Assembly (NCBI GenBank): GCA_021768705.1 | Contig: JAETUG010000001.1 | Span: 150,127 to 214,126 of the forward strand | DNA length: 64,000 nucleotides | Direction of reading: 5' to 3' | Source: Bacillota bacterium | Lineage (GTDB): Bacteria; Bacillota; Clostridia; Lachnospirales; Anaerotignaceae | Part shown: piece by piece, positions 36,043 through 44,628 of the stretch | Layout: every line of letters begins with the position of its first letter | Position numbering within the stretch: position 1 is the first letter of the stretch | The notes under the pieces: generated by a model | Told to the model about the DNA's origin: nothing | The model's input: the letters and a program-made list of their open reading frames with translations, nothing else | Databases searched by the model: none | Translations under genes and position numbers: made by a program

Positions 36043-36399
36043 TTATTTTTCCTTGGGATTCGCCAGCAACGCCGCCAAAAACGCAAAGAAGATCGCCGCT
36101 GTCACGCCGCCAGCCGCTGCCTTCAAGCCCCCGGTAAAAATCCCAAGAATGCCTGCACGATCTACTTCCTTCATCACGCCCTCTGCCAAGTGAAAACCGA
36201 ATCCGGTCAGGGGAACTGTTGCCCCTGCTCCGCCAAATTCCTCAATTTTTTTATAAATGCCCAATCCGCCTAAGATACACCCCAGACAGACATACAGCAC
36301 CAGAATACGCCCGGACATCAGCTTTGTTTTATCGATCAAAATCTGTCCAATGACACAAATGATCCCACCGACCAAAAACGCTTTCAAAATTTCCATCAT
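36043..36399 (-). CDS. spoVAE: Stage V sporulation protein AE
   Basis: 118 residues, membrane protein with four hydrophobic segments (LKAFLVGGIICVIGQILIDK, ILVLYVCLGCILGGLGIYKK). The GGAGATVPLTGFGFHLAEG motif is shared with SpoVAC. Part of the SpoVA channel that moves Ca-dipicolinate across the inner spore membrane. The start is the first of two ATGs four bases after the SpoVAD stop. It is the last gene of the operon seen here. Confidence 0.9.
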   Translation of the reverse strand: MMEILKAFLVGGIICVIGQILIDKTKLMSGRILVLYVCLGCILGGLGIYKKIEEFGGAGATVPLTGFGFHLAEGVMKEVDRAGILGIFTGGLKAAAGGVTAAIFFAFLAALLANPKEK

Positions 36400-36400
36400 A

Positions 36401-37426
36401 TCAATTCGCCCCCTTTTTGCAGCCTTCGATGACAAGGCCATGGGCAATACCGGGAATGGGCTGCCCCTGCTGAGAAGAGGTTGGGCTCATCAACGCCCCT
36501 GTGGGGATGAAAAGCATCCGTTTGATCTCTCCGGCAAGGAGCTTCGGGTAGAAATACGCACAAAATGTCACTGCAGAGCAGGCGCAGCCGCTACCCCCTG
36601 CATGGGTATCCTGGGTTGCATCATCAAATATCTCAATACCGCAGTCTGTATATCGGCTGTCCATCTCATACCCTTCCTTTGCCAACAGCTCTACCACCAA
36701 CTGCCTGCCCACCGTCCCCAGATCCCCCGTGGCGATCACATCATAATCCTGGGGAGTCCTGCCTGTATCCTCGAAATGAGCTTGCAGCAGGGCTGCCGCA
36801 GCCGGTGCCATGGCAGCACCCATATTGTTAGCATCCGTCACGCCCATATCTACGATTTTCCCCGTGGTAATTTCCACGATTTTCGGCCCTTCGCCTTTTC
36901 TTGCCAGAACCACTGCCCCATCCCCTGTCACTGTCCACGTGGCTGTAGGAGGTCTTTGTGTTCCCAAGGGCAAAGGAAATCGGAACTGTTTTTCCGCTGC
37001 GCAGAAATGGCTGGATGCCCCTGTCAACACATGATTGGCAAATCCCCCATCCACTAGCATCGCCCCAAGGCTCATGGATTCCCCCATGGTGGAGCATGCC
37101 CCAAACAATCCAAAAAATGGGATGTTCAGGTTTTTGATGCCAAAAGAAGAACCTGTACATTGGTTTAACAAATCACCGCACAGCACATAATCGATATCCT
37201 TTGGGTTCAGATTCGCTTTCTGTACAGCCAGTTCCATATTTTTTTCAACAAATTTGCTTTCCGCCAATTCCCATGTCTTTTCTCCAAAAAAAGGGTCCTC
37301 CACCTTTTGGTCAAAATATTTGCTCAGAGGCCCTTCTGCCTCTTTTGGCCCTACGATAGATGCCGCGGAAAGGATCACGACCCCTTCCGCCAGGCGTACG
37401 GTCTGTTTTCCGATTTTTTTGCTCAT
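36401..37426 (-). CDS. spoVAD: Stage V sporulation protein AD
   Basis: 341 residues with a thiolase-like fold: VLCGDLLNQCTGSSFGIKNL, FGLFGACSTMGESMSLGAML, THAGGSGCACSAVTFCAYFY. SpoVAD binds dipicolinic acid on the inner spore membrane. The ATG follows AGAGGTGAAGAGG; a GTG three codons earlier is less likely. It is between spoVAC and spoVAE. Confidence 0.95.
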   Translation of the reverse strand: MSKKIGKQTVRLAEGVVILSAASIVGPKEAEGPLSKYFDQKVEDPFFGEKTWELAESKFVEKNMELAVQKANLNPKDIDYVLCGDLLNQCTGSSFGIKNLNIPFFGLFGACSTMGESMSLGAMLVDGGFANHVLTGASSHFCAAEKQFRFPLPLGTQRPPTATWTVTGDGAVVLARKGEGPKIVEITTGKIVDMGVTDANNMGAAMAPAAAALLQAHFEDTGRTPQDYDVIATGDLGTVGRQLVVELLAKEGYEMDSRYTDCGIEIFDDATQDTHAGGSGCACSAVTFCAYFYPKLLAGEIKRMLFIPTGALMSPTSSQQGQPIPGIAHGLVIEGCKKGAN

Positions 37427-37437
37427 CCTCTTCACCT

Positions 37438-37884
37438 CTATTTTACAAAATAATAAACCAAACCGACCAGCATGGACGTCAGCGTGCCATATACGATGAC
37501 AGGCCCCGCTACGATGAACATTTTCGCTGCCATACCGAATACCATGCCTTCTTTCTTGAACTCAATAGCAGGAGAAACAACGGAATTGGCAAAGCCGGTG
37601 ATAGGCACGATGGTGCCTGCGCCACAGAATTTCCCCAGCTTTTCATACCACCCCAAAGCTGTCAGCAAAGCTGAAAGGCCAATCAATGTAATAGAGACCA
37701 ATAAAGCCGCTTCTTCCTTCGAAAAATCTTTTCCCGTATAAAAATTTGATAAGAGCTGCCCGATGATGCAGATGATGCCGCCGGAGATAAAAGCTTTCAA
37801 GCAGTTCATGAAAATCGGGCTGTTGGGTGAAGCCTGCTTCACCATTTTATCATATTCCTGTTGTGCTTTTTTTGTCGTATCCAA
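37438..37884 (-). CDS. spoVAC: Stage V sporulation protein AC
   Basis: 148 residues, membrane protein with KAFISGGIICIIGQLLSNFY and CGAGTIVPITGFANSVVSPA, the motif shared with SpoVAE. SpoVAC is reported to form a mechanosensitive channel for dipicolinate release. The start is TTG, six bases after GGGAGGG; no ATG matches the family start. Confidence 0.93.
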   Translation of the reverse strand: MDTTKKAQQEYDKMVKQASPNSPIFMNCLKAFISGGIICIIGQLLSNFYTGKDFSKEEAALLVSITLIGLSALLTALGWYEKLGKFCGAGTIVPITGFANSVVSPAIEFKKEGMVFGMAAKMFIVAGPVIVYGTLTSMLVGLVYYFVK

Positions 37885-37896
37885 ATCTAACCCTCC

Positions 37897-38322
37897 CTAC
37901 AACACATAAAATCCATCTGTCAAGAAATATGCCAGAGAACCGAACACCTTCCCCAGGGCAAAGGCCAACACCAACCATTGCAGTCCTTTCGTCAGCCTTG
38001 CTCGCCGCAGCATGATGGGAAATACGTTCAACACCTCTGTCAATGCCATTGCCAGCACGCCTACAAAAATGCCGGTGCAAAATCCATAGACCCCCAACAG
38101 AAACGGGATCTCCGGAAACCGATACTCCATAAACATAGCTGTTGTGCCAAAGAGACCGCCTAGCACGATGGCGTCCTCATAAAAGCGAATAAAACGCTGG
38201 GTCTTGGTTCGTTTCGCCATACGGGGCACAATGCCAATGGCCGCGATGAAAGCAAAAGTCCCTGCTGCCACCAAGCCCCCCGAAGAAAGTCCGTAGAAAA
38301 TCAAAAACAGAGATTTTGCCAT
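37897..38322 (-). CDS. spoVAB: Stage V sporulation protein AB
   Basis: 141 residues with about four membrane helices (LFLIFYGLSSGGLVAAGTFA, FLLGVYGFCTGIFVGVLAMA). The RFPEIPFLLGVYG stretch is typical of SpoVAB. The role within the SpoVA complex is undefined. It starts one base after the spoVAA stop with GGGAGGGG upstream. Confidence 0.9.
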   Translation of the reverse strand: MAKSLFLIFYGLSSGGLVAAGTFAFIAAIGIVPRMAKRTKTQRFIRFYEDAIVLGGLFGTTAMFMEYRFPEIPFLLGVYGFCTGIFVGVLAMALTEVLNVFPIMLRRARLTKGLQWLVLAFALGKVFGSLAYFLTDGFYVL

Positions 38323-38323
38323 A

Positions 38324-38938
38324 TCACGCCCCTCCCTTGCGCCGATTCAGATAATCGATGACGCTGGCGTTGGTTTCCTTTTCGTAAGTTGTCATTTCGA
38401 TTTCGATAGGCGTAGGGTCCTTGGTCAAGGAAAATTTGGAGAAATGATTGAAGAATACGATGATGCCCAGCCCAAGGCCAATGCTGTAGGGGATAGAAAG
38501 CAGCTTGGGAATCTCCTTATTTTCTCCGAAAAACATATAATAAATATTTTCAAAGACCAACGGCACCTGTGTATCCGAATGGAAGCACATGATCGTGGTA
38601 GAAGCCCCCACAAACAAAACCAGTGAAACAAAAAACACCTTCGCCGCCAGCCAAAGGGGATTCCTTTTTGTAGCCGTAGGCAGATATTCGATCAGGATAT
38701 CCATTTCCCCGACGTTGGAAATCGTCGCATCGGGCCATTTCTGATTCAGCACCTTGATAATATCCACCACCGAAAGCAGATAGGTCTTTTCTCCAGTCTC
38801 CGGTATACGGAAAACCACCAGCTTTTCCGCCTCTCCTGCCGTCTGTCCGCCGACAAACACCTCTGCGATATCCCGCAAGAGTACCTCTCTTTTCTGTATG
38901 ATCTGGGCTTTTTCCACAGGCTTGATATAAATATCCAT
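38324..38938 (-). CDS. spoVAA: Stage V sporulation protein AA
   Basis: 204 residues. The N-terminal soluble domain (MDIYIKPVEKAQIIQKREVL, VLLRDIAEVFVGG) is followed by two membrane segments (AAKVFFVSLVLFVGASTTIM, GLGLGIIVFFNHFS). First gene of spoVAA-AB-AC-AD-AE. The start is the ATG after AAGGTGGGG. A forespore sigma-G-type promoter lies 30 to 60 bases upstream. Confidence 0.92.
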   Translation of the reverse strand: MDIYIKPVEKAQIIQKREVLLRDIAEVFVGGQTAGEAEKLVVFRIPETGEKTYLLSVVDIIKVLNQKWPDATISNVGEMDILIEYLPTATKRNPLWLAAKVFFVSLVLFVGASTTIMCFHSDTQVPLVFENIYYMFFGENKEIPKLLSIPYSIGLGLGIIVFFNHFSKFSLTKDPTPIEIEMTTYEKETNASVIDYLNRRKGGA

Positions 38939-38967
38939 TTCGCCCCACCTTTCCAAATTCTTTTGGT

Positions 38968-38996
38968 TAGTATGGCAGTCTTTCCCGAAAACATAC
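38968..38996 (-). promoter_or_regulatory. Sigma-G-type promoter of the spoVA operon
   Basis: Minus strand GTATG (38996-38992, fits gHATR), a 17-base spacer and CATACTA (38974-38968). This is near the sigma-G consensus gHATR-N18-CATWHTA, one base short in spacing. Confidence 0.7.
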
Positions 38997-39029
38997 GAAG
39001 CAAAAAAGTCTCAGATTTTTTACAAAAAA

Positions 39030-39072
39030 AGAGGACGCATCTCTTTTTCAAAAGAAATACGTCTTTCCTGTG
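39030..39072 (-). terminator. Terminator after the MgtC-family gene
   Basis: Interrupted stem AAAGACG / CGTCCTCTTT, then TTTTTTTG on the minus strand, directly after the stop. Confidence 0.55.
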
Positions 39073-39073
39073 T

Positions 39074-39757
39074 TTATAATCGGAATCCCTTGACCCTTTC
39101 ATCATTCGCAAAAATATCCGCCAGATCCGTACAAGTGATGGCATGCTCCCTGCTGACATCCAGTGTCACCTTCACAGTACCATCTTCCTTTTTCTCCATC
39201 TGGATATGATGGATCAGGATATTGCGTTCTTTCATCTCTTGCTCCAGCTGTTCCAATCCATTGGGAACATTTTTATATATGATGGAAAAGTTCTCATAAA
39301 TCGGCCCATCCAATTTTTTCAGATGTCCATGGGTAAAAATCTGTATCAAAAGGATCAGCAGTGTGGCAAAAATGCCCACAAAATACATGCCTGCGCCGAT
39401 GGCAAGACCAATGCCTGCCATAGACCAGATACCTGCTGCCGTTGTCAGCCCTTTGATAGAAACATCCCGCACAAAAATCATCCCTGCGCCCAGGAAAGAA
39501 ATACCCGTGATCACATTGGCGGCAATACGGGCTGCATCCACACGCATTCCCGGGATATCACCGATATCCATAAAGCCATACTTGGAAACGATCATCAAAA
39601 GGGCAGACCCCAGTGTAACAATGATGTGGGTACGCAGACCAGCTTCCTTTCTTCTGCGGCTACGCTCAAAACCAATGATGCCGCCACAAATGCTGGCAAC
39701 GATCATCCGCAGTAAATATTCCAAATTATCCCCAAAATAAAATACGATCTGCTCCAT
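39074..39757 (-). CDS. MgtC/SapB family membrane protein
   Basis: 227 residues. MIVASICGGIIGFERSRRRK followed by GLRTHIIVTLGSALLMIVSK and RIAANVITGISFLGAGMIFV are the MgtC signature, with four to five helices. The cytosolic C-terminal part looks like an ACT-type regulatory domain (HIQMEKKEDGTVKVTLDVSR). MgtC proteins affect magnesium homeostasis and membrane ATPase activity; in commensals the role is unclear. The start is the ATG after AGAGGGGG. Confidence 0.88.
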   Translation of the reverse strand: MEQIVFYFGDNLEYLLRMIVASICGGIIGFERSRRRKEAGLRTHIIVTLGSALLMIVSKYGFMDIGDIPGMRVDAARIAANVITGISFLGAGMIFVRDVSIKGLTTAAGIWSMAGIGLAIGAGMYFVGIFATLLILLIQIFTHGHLKKLDGPIYENFSIIYKNVPNGLEQLEQEMKERNILIHHIQMEKKEDGTVKVTLDVSREHAITCTDLADIFANDERVKGFRL

Positions 39758-39864
39758 ATCATGACCCCCTCTCATGCTTTTTATAATCCCATTATATCAT
39801 ACAATTGGCGGAAGGCTCTAGAAAACTTTTTTCCAACTTCTCACCAGTGTCATGCAAAAAGAAA

Positions 39865-39884
39865 GGCACGCTCTTCTGCGTGCC
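39865..39884 (-). terminator. Intrinsic terminator after uppP
   Basis: GGCACGC / GCGTGCC perfect 7-bp stem with a 6-base loop, then TTTCTTTTTGC on the minus strand. Confidence 0.8.
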
Positions 39885-39892
39885 CCATTTTC

Positions 39893-40690
39893 TTATTTCA
39901 CGATCATATGTAATACAAACTGATCCAGGATCAAAACCCCACCCAGAATGAATACATACACAGAAAACCATTTCAATTTCCCTTTTTTGATCACATCTAC
40001 CATGAAGCGGATTGCCAGATAGCCGGAAACTGCTGCCACGATGAAGCCGCAGACCATAGGCGCTGTGCCCATGGCATCTGCCAATACGACTTCTCCTGTA
40101 ATAATATCTTTGATGGTCAAAACCATGCCTCCCAGGATAGCAGGAATGGACAGCAGGAAAGAAAATCTTGCCGCATTGTCTCTGTCCATGCCCCTTGCCA
40201 GGCAAGTGCTGATGGTCATACCGGAACGGGAAACCGCAGGCAGGATGGCTACCCCCTGCATGGTACCGATTACCAGCGCATCAAAAATAGACATATTTTT
40301 GATCTTCTTTCTGCCTGCACGTCGGCTGTCTGCGTAAAGCAGGATCAGACCTGTAAACAGGAAGTTGAAGCCAATAAATTTCCCTTTGCCGAAAATGGCA
40401 TTGAAGGTATCATTGAACAGCAGCGCGATGATGACTGTGGGAATCGTGCCCGCAATCAAAAGCACTGTCGTTCTCTGGAAAGGATTGCGGATCAATGCCC
40501 AGATATCCTGCCAGTAATAAATGAATACTGCGATCAGGGTTGCCACATGCAGAACAATGGAAAACGCCTGTGTCGCTTCTTCTATGCCGAATAAATTCTG
40601 GAAAAGCACCAGATGACCGGAACTGCTGACGGGCAGGAACTCTGTCAAACCCTGGATCAGCCCCAAAACGATTGCCTGAATAAATTCCAT
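39893..40690 (-). CDS. uppP: Undecaprenyl-diphosphatase UppP (BacA)
   Basis: 265 residues, polytopic. It recycles undecaprenyl pyrophosphate to the carrier phosphate used for wall precursors. GLIQGLTEFLPVSSSGHLVL is the first conserved box with the catalytic Glu and the Ser-rich motif, and VGVAILPAVSRSGMT-like GVAILPAVSRSGMTISTCLA is the second. The ATG follows CGGAGG. It has its own promoter and terminator. Confidence 0.95.
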   Translation of the reverse strand: MEFIQAIVLGLIQGLTEFLPVSSSGHLVLFQNLFGIEEATQAFSIVLHVATLIAVFIYYWQDIWALIRNPFQRTTVLLIAGTIPTVIIALLFNDTFNAIFGKGKFIGFNFLFTGLILLYADSRRAGRKKIKNMSIFDALVIGTMQGVAILPAVSRSGMTISTCLARGMDRDNAARFSFLLSIPAILGGMVLTIKDIITGEVVLADAMGTAPMVCGFIVAAVSGYLAIRFMVDVIKKGKLKWFSVYVFILGGVLILDQFVLHMIVK

Positions 40691-40761
40691 ATCAAAAAAA
40701 CCTCCGTTTTTCTTCTTTTTTCTCGTTTTCTATGTAAAAATTTCTCTATAACTAAATATTG

Positions 40762-40790
40762 ATTATAACCGATATAATTATTTCTTGCAA
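40762..40790 (-). promoter_or_regulatory. Promoter of uppP
   Basis: Minus strand TTGCAA (40790-40785), a 17-base spacer and TATAAT (40767-40762). Confidence 0.65.
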
Positions 40791-40992
40791 TTCTTATTTT
40801 TTCCTGTTAATATAAATATCTGCGGCTTTTTGCCGGAAATATGCGCTTTAAAAGGGATGTTATGAAAATCCTAAGATTTTCTTAAGTACAATAGGTATAT
40901 TTCAGAAAAGAGGAAATCATACCTAGCGAAAGCGCAGCATCACGATAGAAGTCGAAGAAAATTGCCGGTTTGACCGACACTGCGATATTGCG

Positions 40993-41043
40993 TTGCCGCA
41001 AGGCAAAGGGGTCTTGTTTTTCGTTGTTTTCTTCGGCTTTGCC
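40993..41043 (+). promoter_or_regulatory. Mutually exclusive hairpins in the DEAD-box helicase leader
   Basis: TTGCC-GCAA-GGCAA (40993-41006) forms a GNRA-loop hairpin. GGCAAAG (41002-41008) can instead pair with CTTTGCC (41037-41043). The two structures share 41002-41006, so only one can form. They lie 30 to 80 bases before the ATG at 41074 in an untranslated region of about 180 bases or more. Confidence 0.5.
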
Positions 41044-41073
41044 ACTCAAAAAGAGCAAAGAAAGGAAGAAACT

Positions 41074-42696
41074 ATGGAACATTTAAAATTTGAAGAAATG
41101 AACATTTCCAACGAAATCTGCCGTGCGGTGCTGGATATGGGCTTTGAAGAAGCCACACCCATCCAGTCTCAGGCCATCCCCGTCATTCTGGAAGGCAAGG
41201 ATATCATCGGTCAGTCTCAGACAGGTACAGGGAAAACTGCCGCTTTCGGCATCCCTTGTCTGGAACGCATCGACCCCGAGGACAGACGCCTACAGGCTCT
41301 GATCCTCTGCCCCACCCGTGAACTGGCCATCCAGGTCAGCGAAGAATTTAGAAAACTGCTGAAATATAAAGATAACATCCGTGTGCTGCCGATTTACGGC
41401 GGTCAGCCCATCGATAGACAGATCACAGCCCTGAAAAAAGGCGCACAGGTGGTCATCGGTACCCCGGGTCGTGTGATGGATCATATGCGCCGCCGCACCA
41501 TCAAAGCGGAAACCGTACAGATGATGGTGCTGGATGAAGCAGATGAAATGCTGGATATGGGCTTCCGTGAGGATATCGAAACTATCCTTGTAAAAATCCC
41601 TGAAGACCACCAGACCTTACTCTTCTCTGCCACCATGTCTCCGGAAATTCTGGATATCACAAAACGGTTCCAGAGAGACCCTGAATTCATCAAAATCGTT
41701 CGCAAAGAACTGACCGTTCCCAACATTGAACAGTATTACTTTGATGTAAAGGAAAAAACAAAGCTGGATGCCCTGACTCGTATCATTGATGTATACGACC
41801 CCAACCTGGCTATGGTTTTCTGCAACACCAAGAAACGGGTAGATGATCTGGTGGAAATGTTGCAAGGACGCGGCTACTTCGCAGAAGGTCTCCATGGTGA
41901 CCTGAAACAGCCCCAGAGAGATAAGGTCATGCAGAAATTCCGCAACGGCACCATTGAAATCCTGGTTGCTACAGACGTCGCAGCCAGAGGAATCGACGTA
42001 GACGATATCGATGTGGTATTCAACTATGATGTACCCCAGGATGAAGAATACTATGTACACCGTATCGGTCGTACCGGCCGTGCAGGCAAGGCAGGCAAAG
42101 CCTTCACCTTCTGCGTGGGCAAGGAAATCTATAAGCTGCGGGATATCATGCGCTATACCAAAACAAAGATCGTGCAGCAGAAACTGCCTACCCTCAGCGA
42201 TGTGGAAGAAATGAAAACAAATATCTTCCTGGAAAAAATCAAAGGCATCATTGATGAAGGTCACCTGACAAAATATATCCATCTGGTAGACCGCCTGATG
42301 GAAGAAGATTACACTAGCATCGATATTGCTGCTGCCCTGCTGAAAAACCATCTGTCTGATATCAATGCCGATGATATCGATGCCATCGATGATATCAACT
42401 TTGACGGCACAGAGCTTTATGGTGGTGAAGGCGAAAAAATGGTCCGTCTGTTCATCAATGCCGGCAAGAAAAATAAAATCCGTGCAAAAGATATTGTTGG
42501 CGCCATCGCCAATGAAGCAGGGGTGCCTGGCAAGACCCTGGGTGAGATCGCCATTTATGATGAATATACCTTCGTGGATGTTCCCAGCGAATTTGTACGG
42601 GATATCCTGTATGGCATGAAAAACGCCAAGATCAAAAATAAAAAGGTACACATCGAAATTGCCAAAAAAGAAAAAACAAACGGCAAAAGAAGATAA
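41074..42696 (+). CDS. DEAD-box RNA helicase (DeaD/CshA type)
   Basis: 540 residues. Motifs in order: Q motif (FEEATPIQSQAIPVIL), motif I QTGTGKTAA, Ia PTRELAIQ, Ib TPGRVMDH, II DEADEMLDMGF, III SATMS, IV, V ARGIDVDDIDVV and VI HRIGRTGRAG. The C-terminal part ends with a DbpA/CsdA-like RNA-binding domain (MVRLFINAGKKNKIRAKDIV...) and a basic tail. It unwinds structured RNA in ribosome assembly or decay. The start is MEHLKFEEMNIS after AAAGGAAG. Its long leader may give temperature-dependent control. Confidence 0.94.
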   Translation: MEHLKFEEMNISNEICRAVLDMGFEEATPIQSQAIPVILEGKDIIGQSQTGTGKTAAFGIPCLERIDPEDRRLQALILCPTRELAIQVSEEFRKLLKYKDNIRVLPIYGGQPIDRQITALKKGAQVVIGTPGRVMDHMRRRTIKAETVQMMVLDEADEMLDMGFREDIETILVKIPEDHQTLLFSATMSPEILDITKRFQRDPEFIKIVRKELTVPNIEQYYFDVKEKTKLDALTRIIDVYDPNLAMVFCNTKKRVDDLVEMLQGRGYFAEGLHGDLKQPQRDKVMQKFRNGTIEILVATDVAARGIDVDDIDVVFNYDVPQDEEYYVHRIGRTGRAGKAGKAFTFCVGKEIYKLRDIMRYTKTKIVQQKLPTLSDVEEMKTNIFLEKIKGIIDEGHLTKYIHLVDRLMEEDYTSIDIAAALLKNHLSDINADDIDAIDDINFDGTELYGGEGEKMVRLFINAGKKNKIRAKDIVGAIANEAGVPGKTLGEIAIYDEYTFVDVPSEFVRDILYGMKNAKIKNKKVHIEIAKKEKTNGKRR

Positions 42697-42701
42697 TGCA
42701 A

Positions 42702-42744
42702 AGAGCCTACTCAGATGAAAATATCCGAGTAGGCTCTCCTTTTT
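42702..42744. terminator. Bidirectional terminator after the helicase gene
   Basis: AGAGCCTACTC / GAGTAGGCTCT perfect 11-bp stem (42702-42712 and 42727-42737), then CCTTTTTATC. It lies between converging genes. Confidence 0.88.
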
Positions 42745-43414
42745 ATCCCTTCATAATGTAGTTTAGATAATCCTGCAAGGGCATCAATTCCATTTCCAGC
42801 CCCGCTTTCGTTCCTTCGGAAATCTTCCCATCCTTCACCATCTCATACCCTGCCTGTTCCACAAAAACAAGGTATTCGGCTACCTTTTTCTGTACCTCCT
42901 CATTTTTGCTTCTTAACAGCATCCCACAGTTGCGGTAAACTTCTAAAATAGGATTGGCTGGTTTTACGGATTCATGGAGTATGGAAAAATTATTTTCCCC
43001 CGGAAATCCTGCATTGGAAAAAATAATAGTTTCCGGCAGCTTCATGCTGTCTGCCATATCGCAGCGGTCTGCTTTCTGCACCACGGTAGGACATTTCAGG
43101 GGAATCATCCGGTCTAAAAACTGCTTTAAGCAAGCCGTCATATTCCATAAATAAATGGGTGTGGCATAGCAAACGATATCGGATTTTTGATAAATCTCCA
43201 ACAATTCTGTCATATCGTCCTGCTGCACGCATTTCCCAGGCGTGCGGAACCAACAGCTGAAGCATCCCTTGCAGTGTTCAATGTGCTTTTCTATGAGAAA
43301 TACCGTTTCCGTTTGGGCGCCTGCCCGTTCCGCCCCTTTCAAAAATGCCGTTGTCATCACATTGGTGTTGCTGTTCGCCCCTTTGGGGCTTCCGTTGAAT
43401 ACTGTTATCTTCAT
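42743..43414 (-). CDS. Flavodoxin-fold NAD(P)H-dependent FMN reductase/iron-sulfur flavoprotein
   Basis: 223 residues. It starts MKITVFNGSPKGANSNTNVM, the FMN-binding loop. HCKGCFSCWFRTPGKCVQQD has the cysteine pattern of iron-sulfur flavoproteins (Cys-x2-Cys-x2-Cys-x6-7-Cys), and TPIYLWNMTACLKQFLDRM is the family helix. It probably transfers electrons between ferredoxin and small acceptors. The ATG follows AAAGGAG. Confidence 0.85.
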   Translation of the reverse strand: MKITVFNGSPKGANSNTNVMTTAFLKGAERAGAQTETVFLIEKHIEHCKGCFSCWFRTPGKCVQQDDMTELLEIYQKSDIVCYATPIYLWNMTACLKQFLDRMIPLKCPTVVQKADRCDMADSMKLPETIIFSNAGFPGENNFSILHESVKPANPILEVYRNCGMLLRSKNEEVQKKVAEYLVFVEQAGYEMVKDGKISEGTKAGLEMELMPLQDYLNYIMKG

Positions 43415-43512
43415 TGCGTTCTCCTTTCGCTTTCATTTTCTTGGATATCCTGTATAAAGTCTATCAAAACGAAGGGAACTGCACAACAAACGCTCCGTAG
43501 AGCTAAATAAAA

Positions 43513-43551
43513 AACCGAAAGAAATCCTGATTTTAAAGATTTCCCTCGGTT
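43513..43551 (-). terminator. Terminator of the dlt-like operon
   Basis: AACCGA-AA-GAAATC / GATTTC-CC-TCGGTT with an 11-base loop; on the minus strand it runs into TTTTTTATT. Confidence 0.85.
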
Positions 43552-43591
43552 CTTATTCTGAAAATTTCTTTATCAATGTATTTTTTGCTGA

Positions 43592-44626
43592 TTACTCTAA
43601 TCCCGTCTTTTCTGCATATTCCGCCCAATCGGCATTCCAACTTTCGCTGATGGCGGGATCGTCTCTATGGTCTGGCAGATCATACTGTGCATCCAACCAA
43701 TCTCCCAGCCAGTCGGAAAGCTTGATGGTGCCGGTCAGGTTCATGTGCCCCTGATCGTAATAATCCACCTGGGGGTCTAGGCCCAACTGGCTTCTATATT
43801 CCGCTCTGTCCAGATCGAGATAAACCGCACCATTTTCTGCCGCAAATTCCTCTACCATCACACTCTGTTCATAACTCCAGCTCATTTTCGGCAAATGCAG
43901 CAGCAGCACAGGGATATTTTTTTCCTTGCAAAGGGCAATGGATTTCTCAATATAGCCCTTTGCGCTTTCATCAAAGGTATAGGGTTCCCCTGTGGGCTCC
44001 ATGAAGCCTTCGGGATATTCCTGAGGGTTGATATCTCTCAGATACACATTCCCCTTCTTGAAGGAATGTTCCAGCAGAGGTTCCGGTTCATCCTCTGCCA
44101 AGTTGATCTCTTTCCAGCGGTCATGATACCGCATCAGCGGGAAAGCATAGGACAGCATAGACTGTCTTTCGTCCGCTTCTGTGACCTCTTTGATGATATC
44201 CAGTTTATATTTGGACATTTTCATGCCATCCAAGCCACGGCGCAGATCGCCTTCTCGTTCCACATAGTCATATTCCGTAAAAATATTATCGCAAAGCAAT
44301 ACCACCAATTCAGGAGTCTGATATTTCAAGGATTCCGCCAAGAGCCCATAGCTGACAGAAGGAGCCTGCAAAGCTGACGCCCGCACATACCCCGTAAAGC
44401 CATGTTCGTTCCACATTACCATAGGAGAAACGCCCCGCAGCAAGGGGCTGCTGCCCACATATAGCACATCAATGGTATCCTTCGGCTCACTGTAGAAAGC
44501 ATGGATCTCATTAGATTCATCATCATGGCGCATCAGCAGGTCGGTCGCATTGGAAAACAGCATGGAAAATACCACAACAAATGCTACGCATCTTACCATA
44601 ATTTTCAAACACTCTTTCTTATTCAT
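43592..44626 (-). CDS. SGNH-hydrolase-like protein of the dlt-like operon (DltD-like)
   Basis: 344 residues with an N-terminal membrane anchor (CVAFVVVFSMLFSNATDLLM). DVLYVGSSPLLRGVSPMVMW holds the candidate Ser nucleophile (GSS) and VDYYDQGHMNLTGTIKLSDW the Asp-x-x-His pair, so it is an outer-face acyl esterase/transferase like DltD or AlgX. DltD works with the MBOAT channel to move acyl groups to wall polymers. It starts two bases after the MBOAT gene. Confidence 0.82.
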   Translation of the reverse strand: MNKKECLKIMVRCVAFVVVFSMLFSNATDLLMRHDDESNEIHAFYSEPKDTIDVLYVGSSPLLRGVSPMVMWNEHGFTGYVRASALQAPSVSYGLLAESLKYQTPELVVLLCDNIFTEYDYVEREGDLRRGLDGMKMSKYKLDIIKEVTEADERQSMLSYAFPLMRYHDRWKEINLAEDEPEPLLEHSFKKGNVYLRDINPQEYPEGFMEPTGEPYTFDESAKGYIEKSIALCKEKNIPVLLLHLPKMSWSYEQSVMVEEFAAENGAVYLDLDRAEYRSQLGLDPQVDYYDQGHMNLTGTIKLSDWLGDWLDAQYDLPDHRDDPAISESWNADWAEYAEKTGLE

Positions 44627-44628
44627 AC

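Noticed and set aside
40882..41082. 66-codon minus-strand frame opposite the helicase leader
   Set aside because: It overlaps a leader with clear RNA pairing, has no ribosome site and no recognisable protein features.
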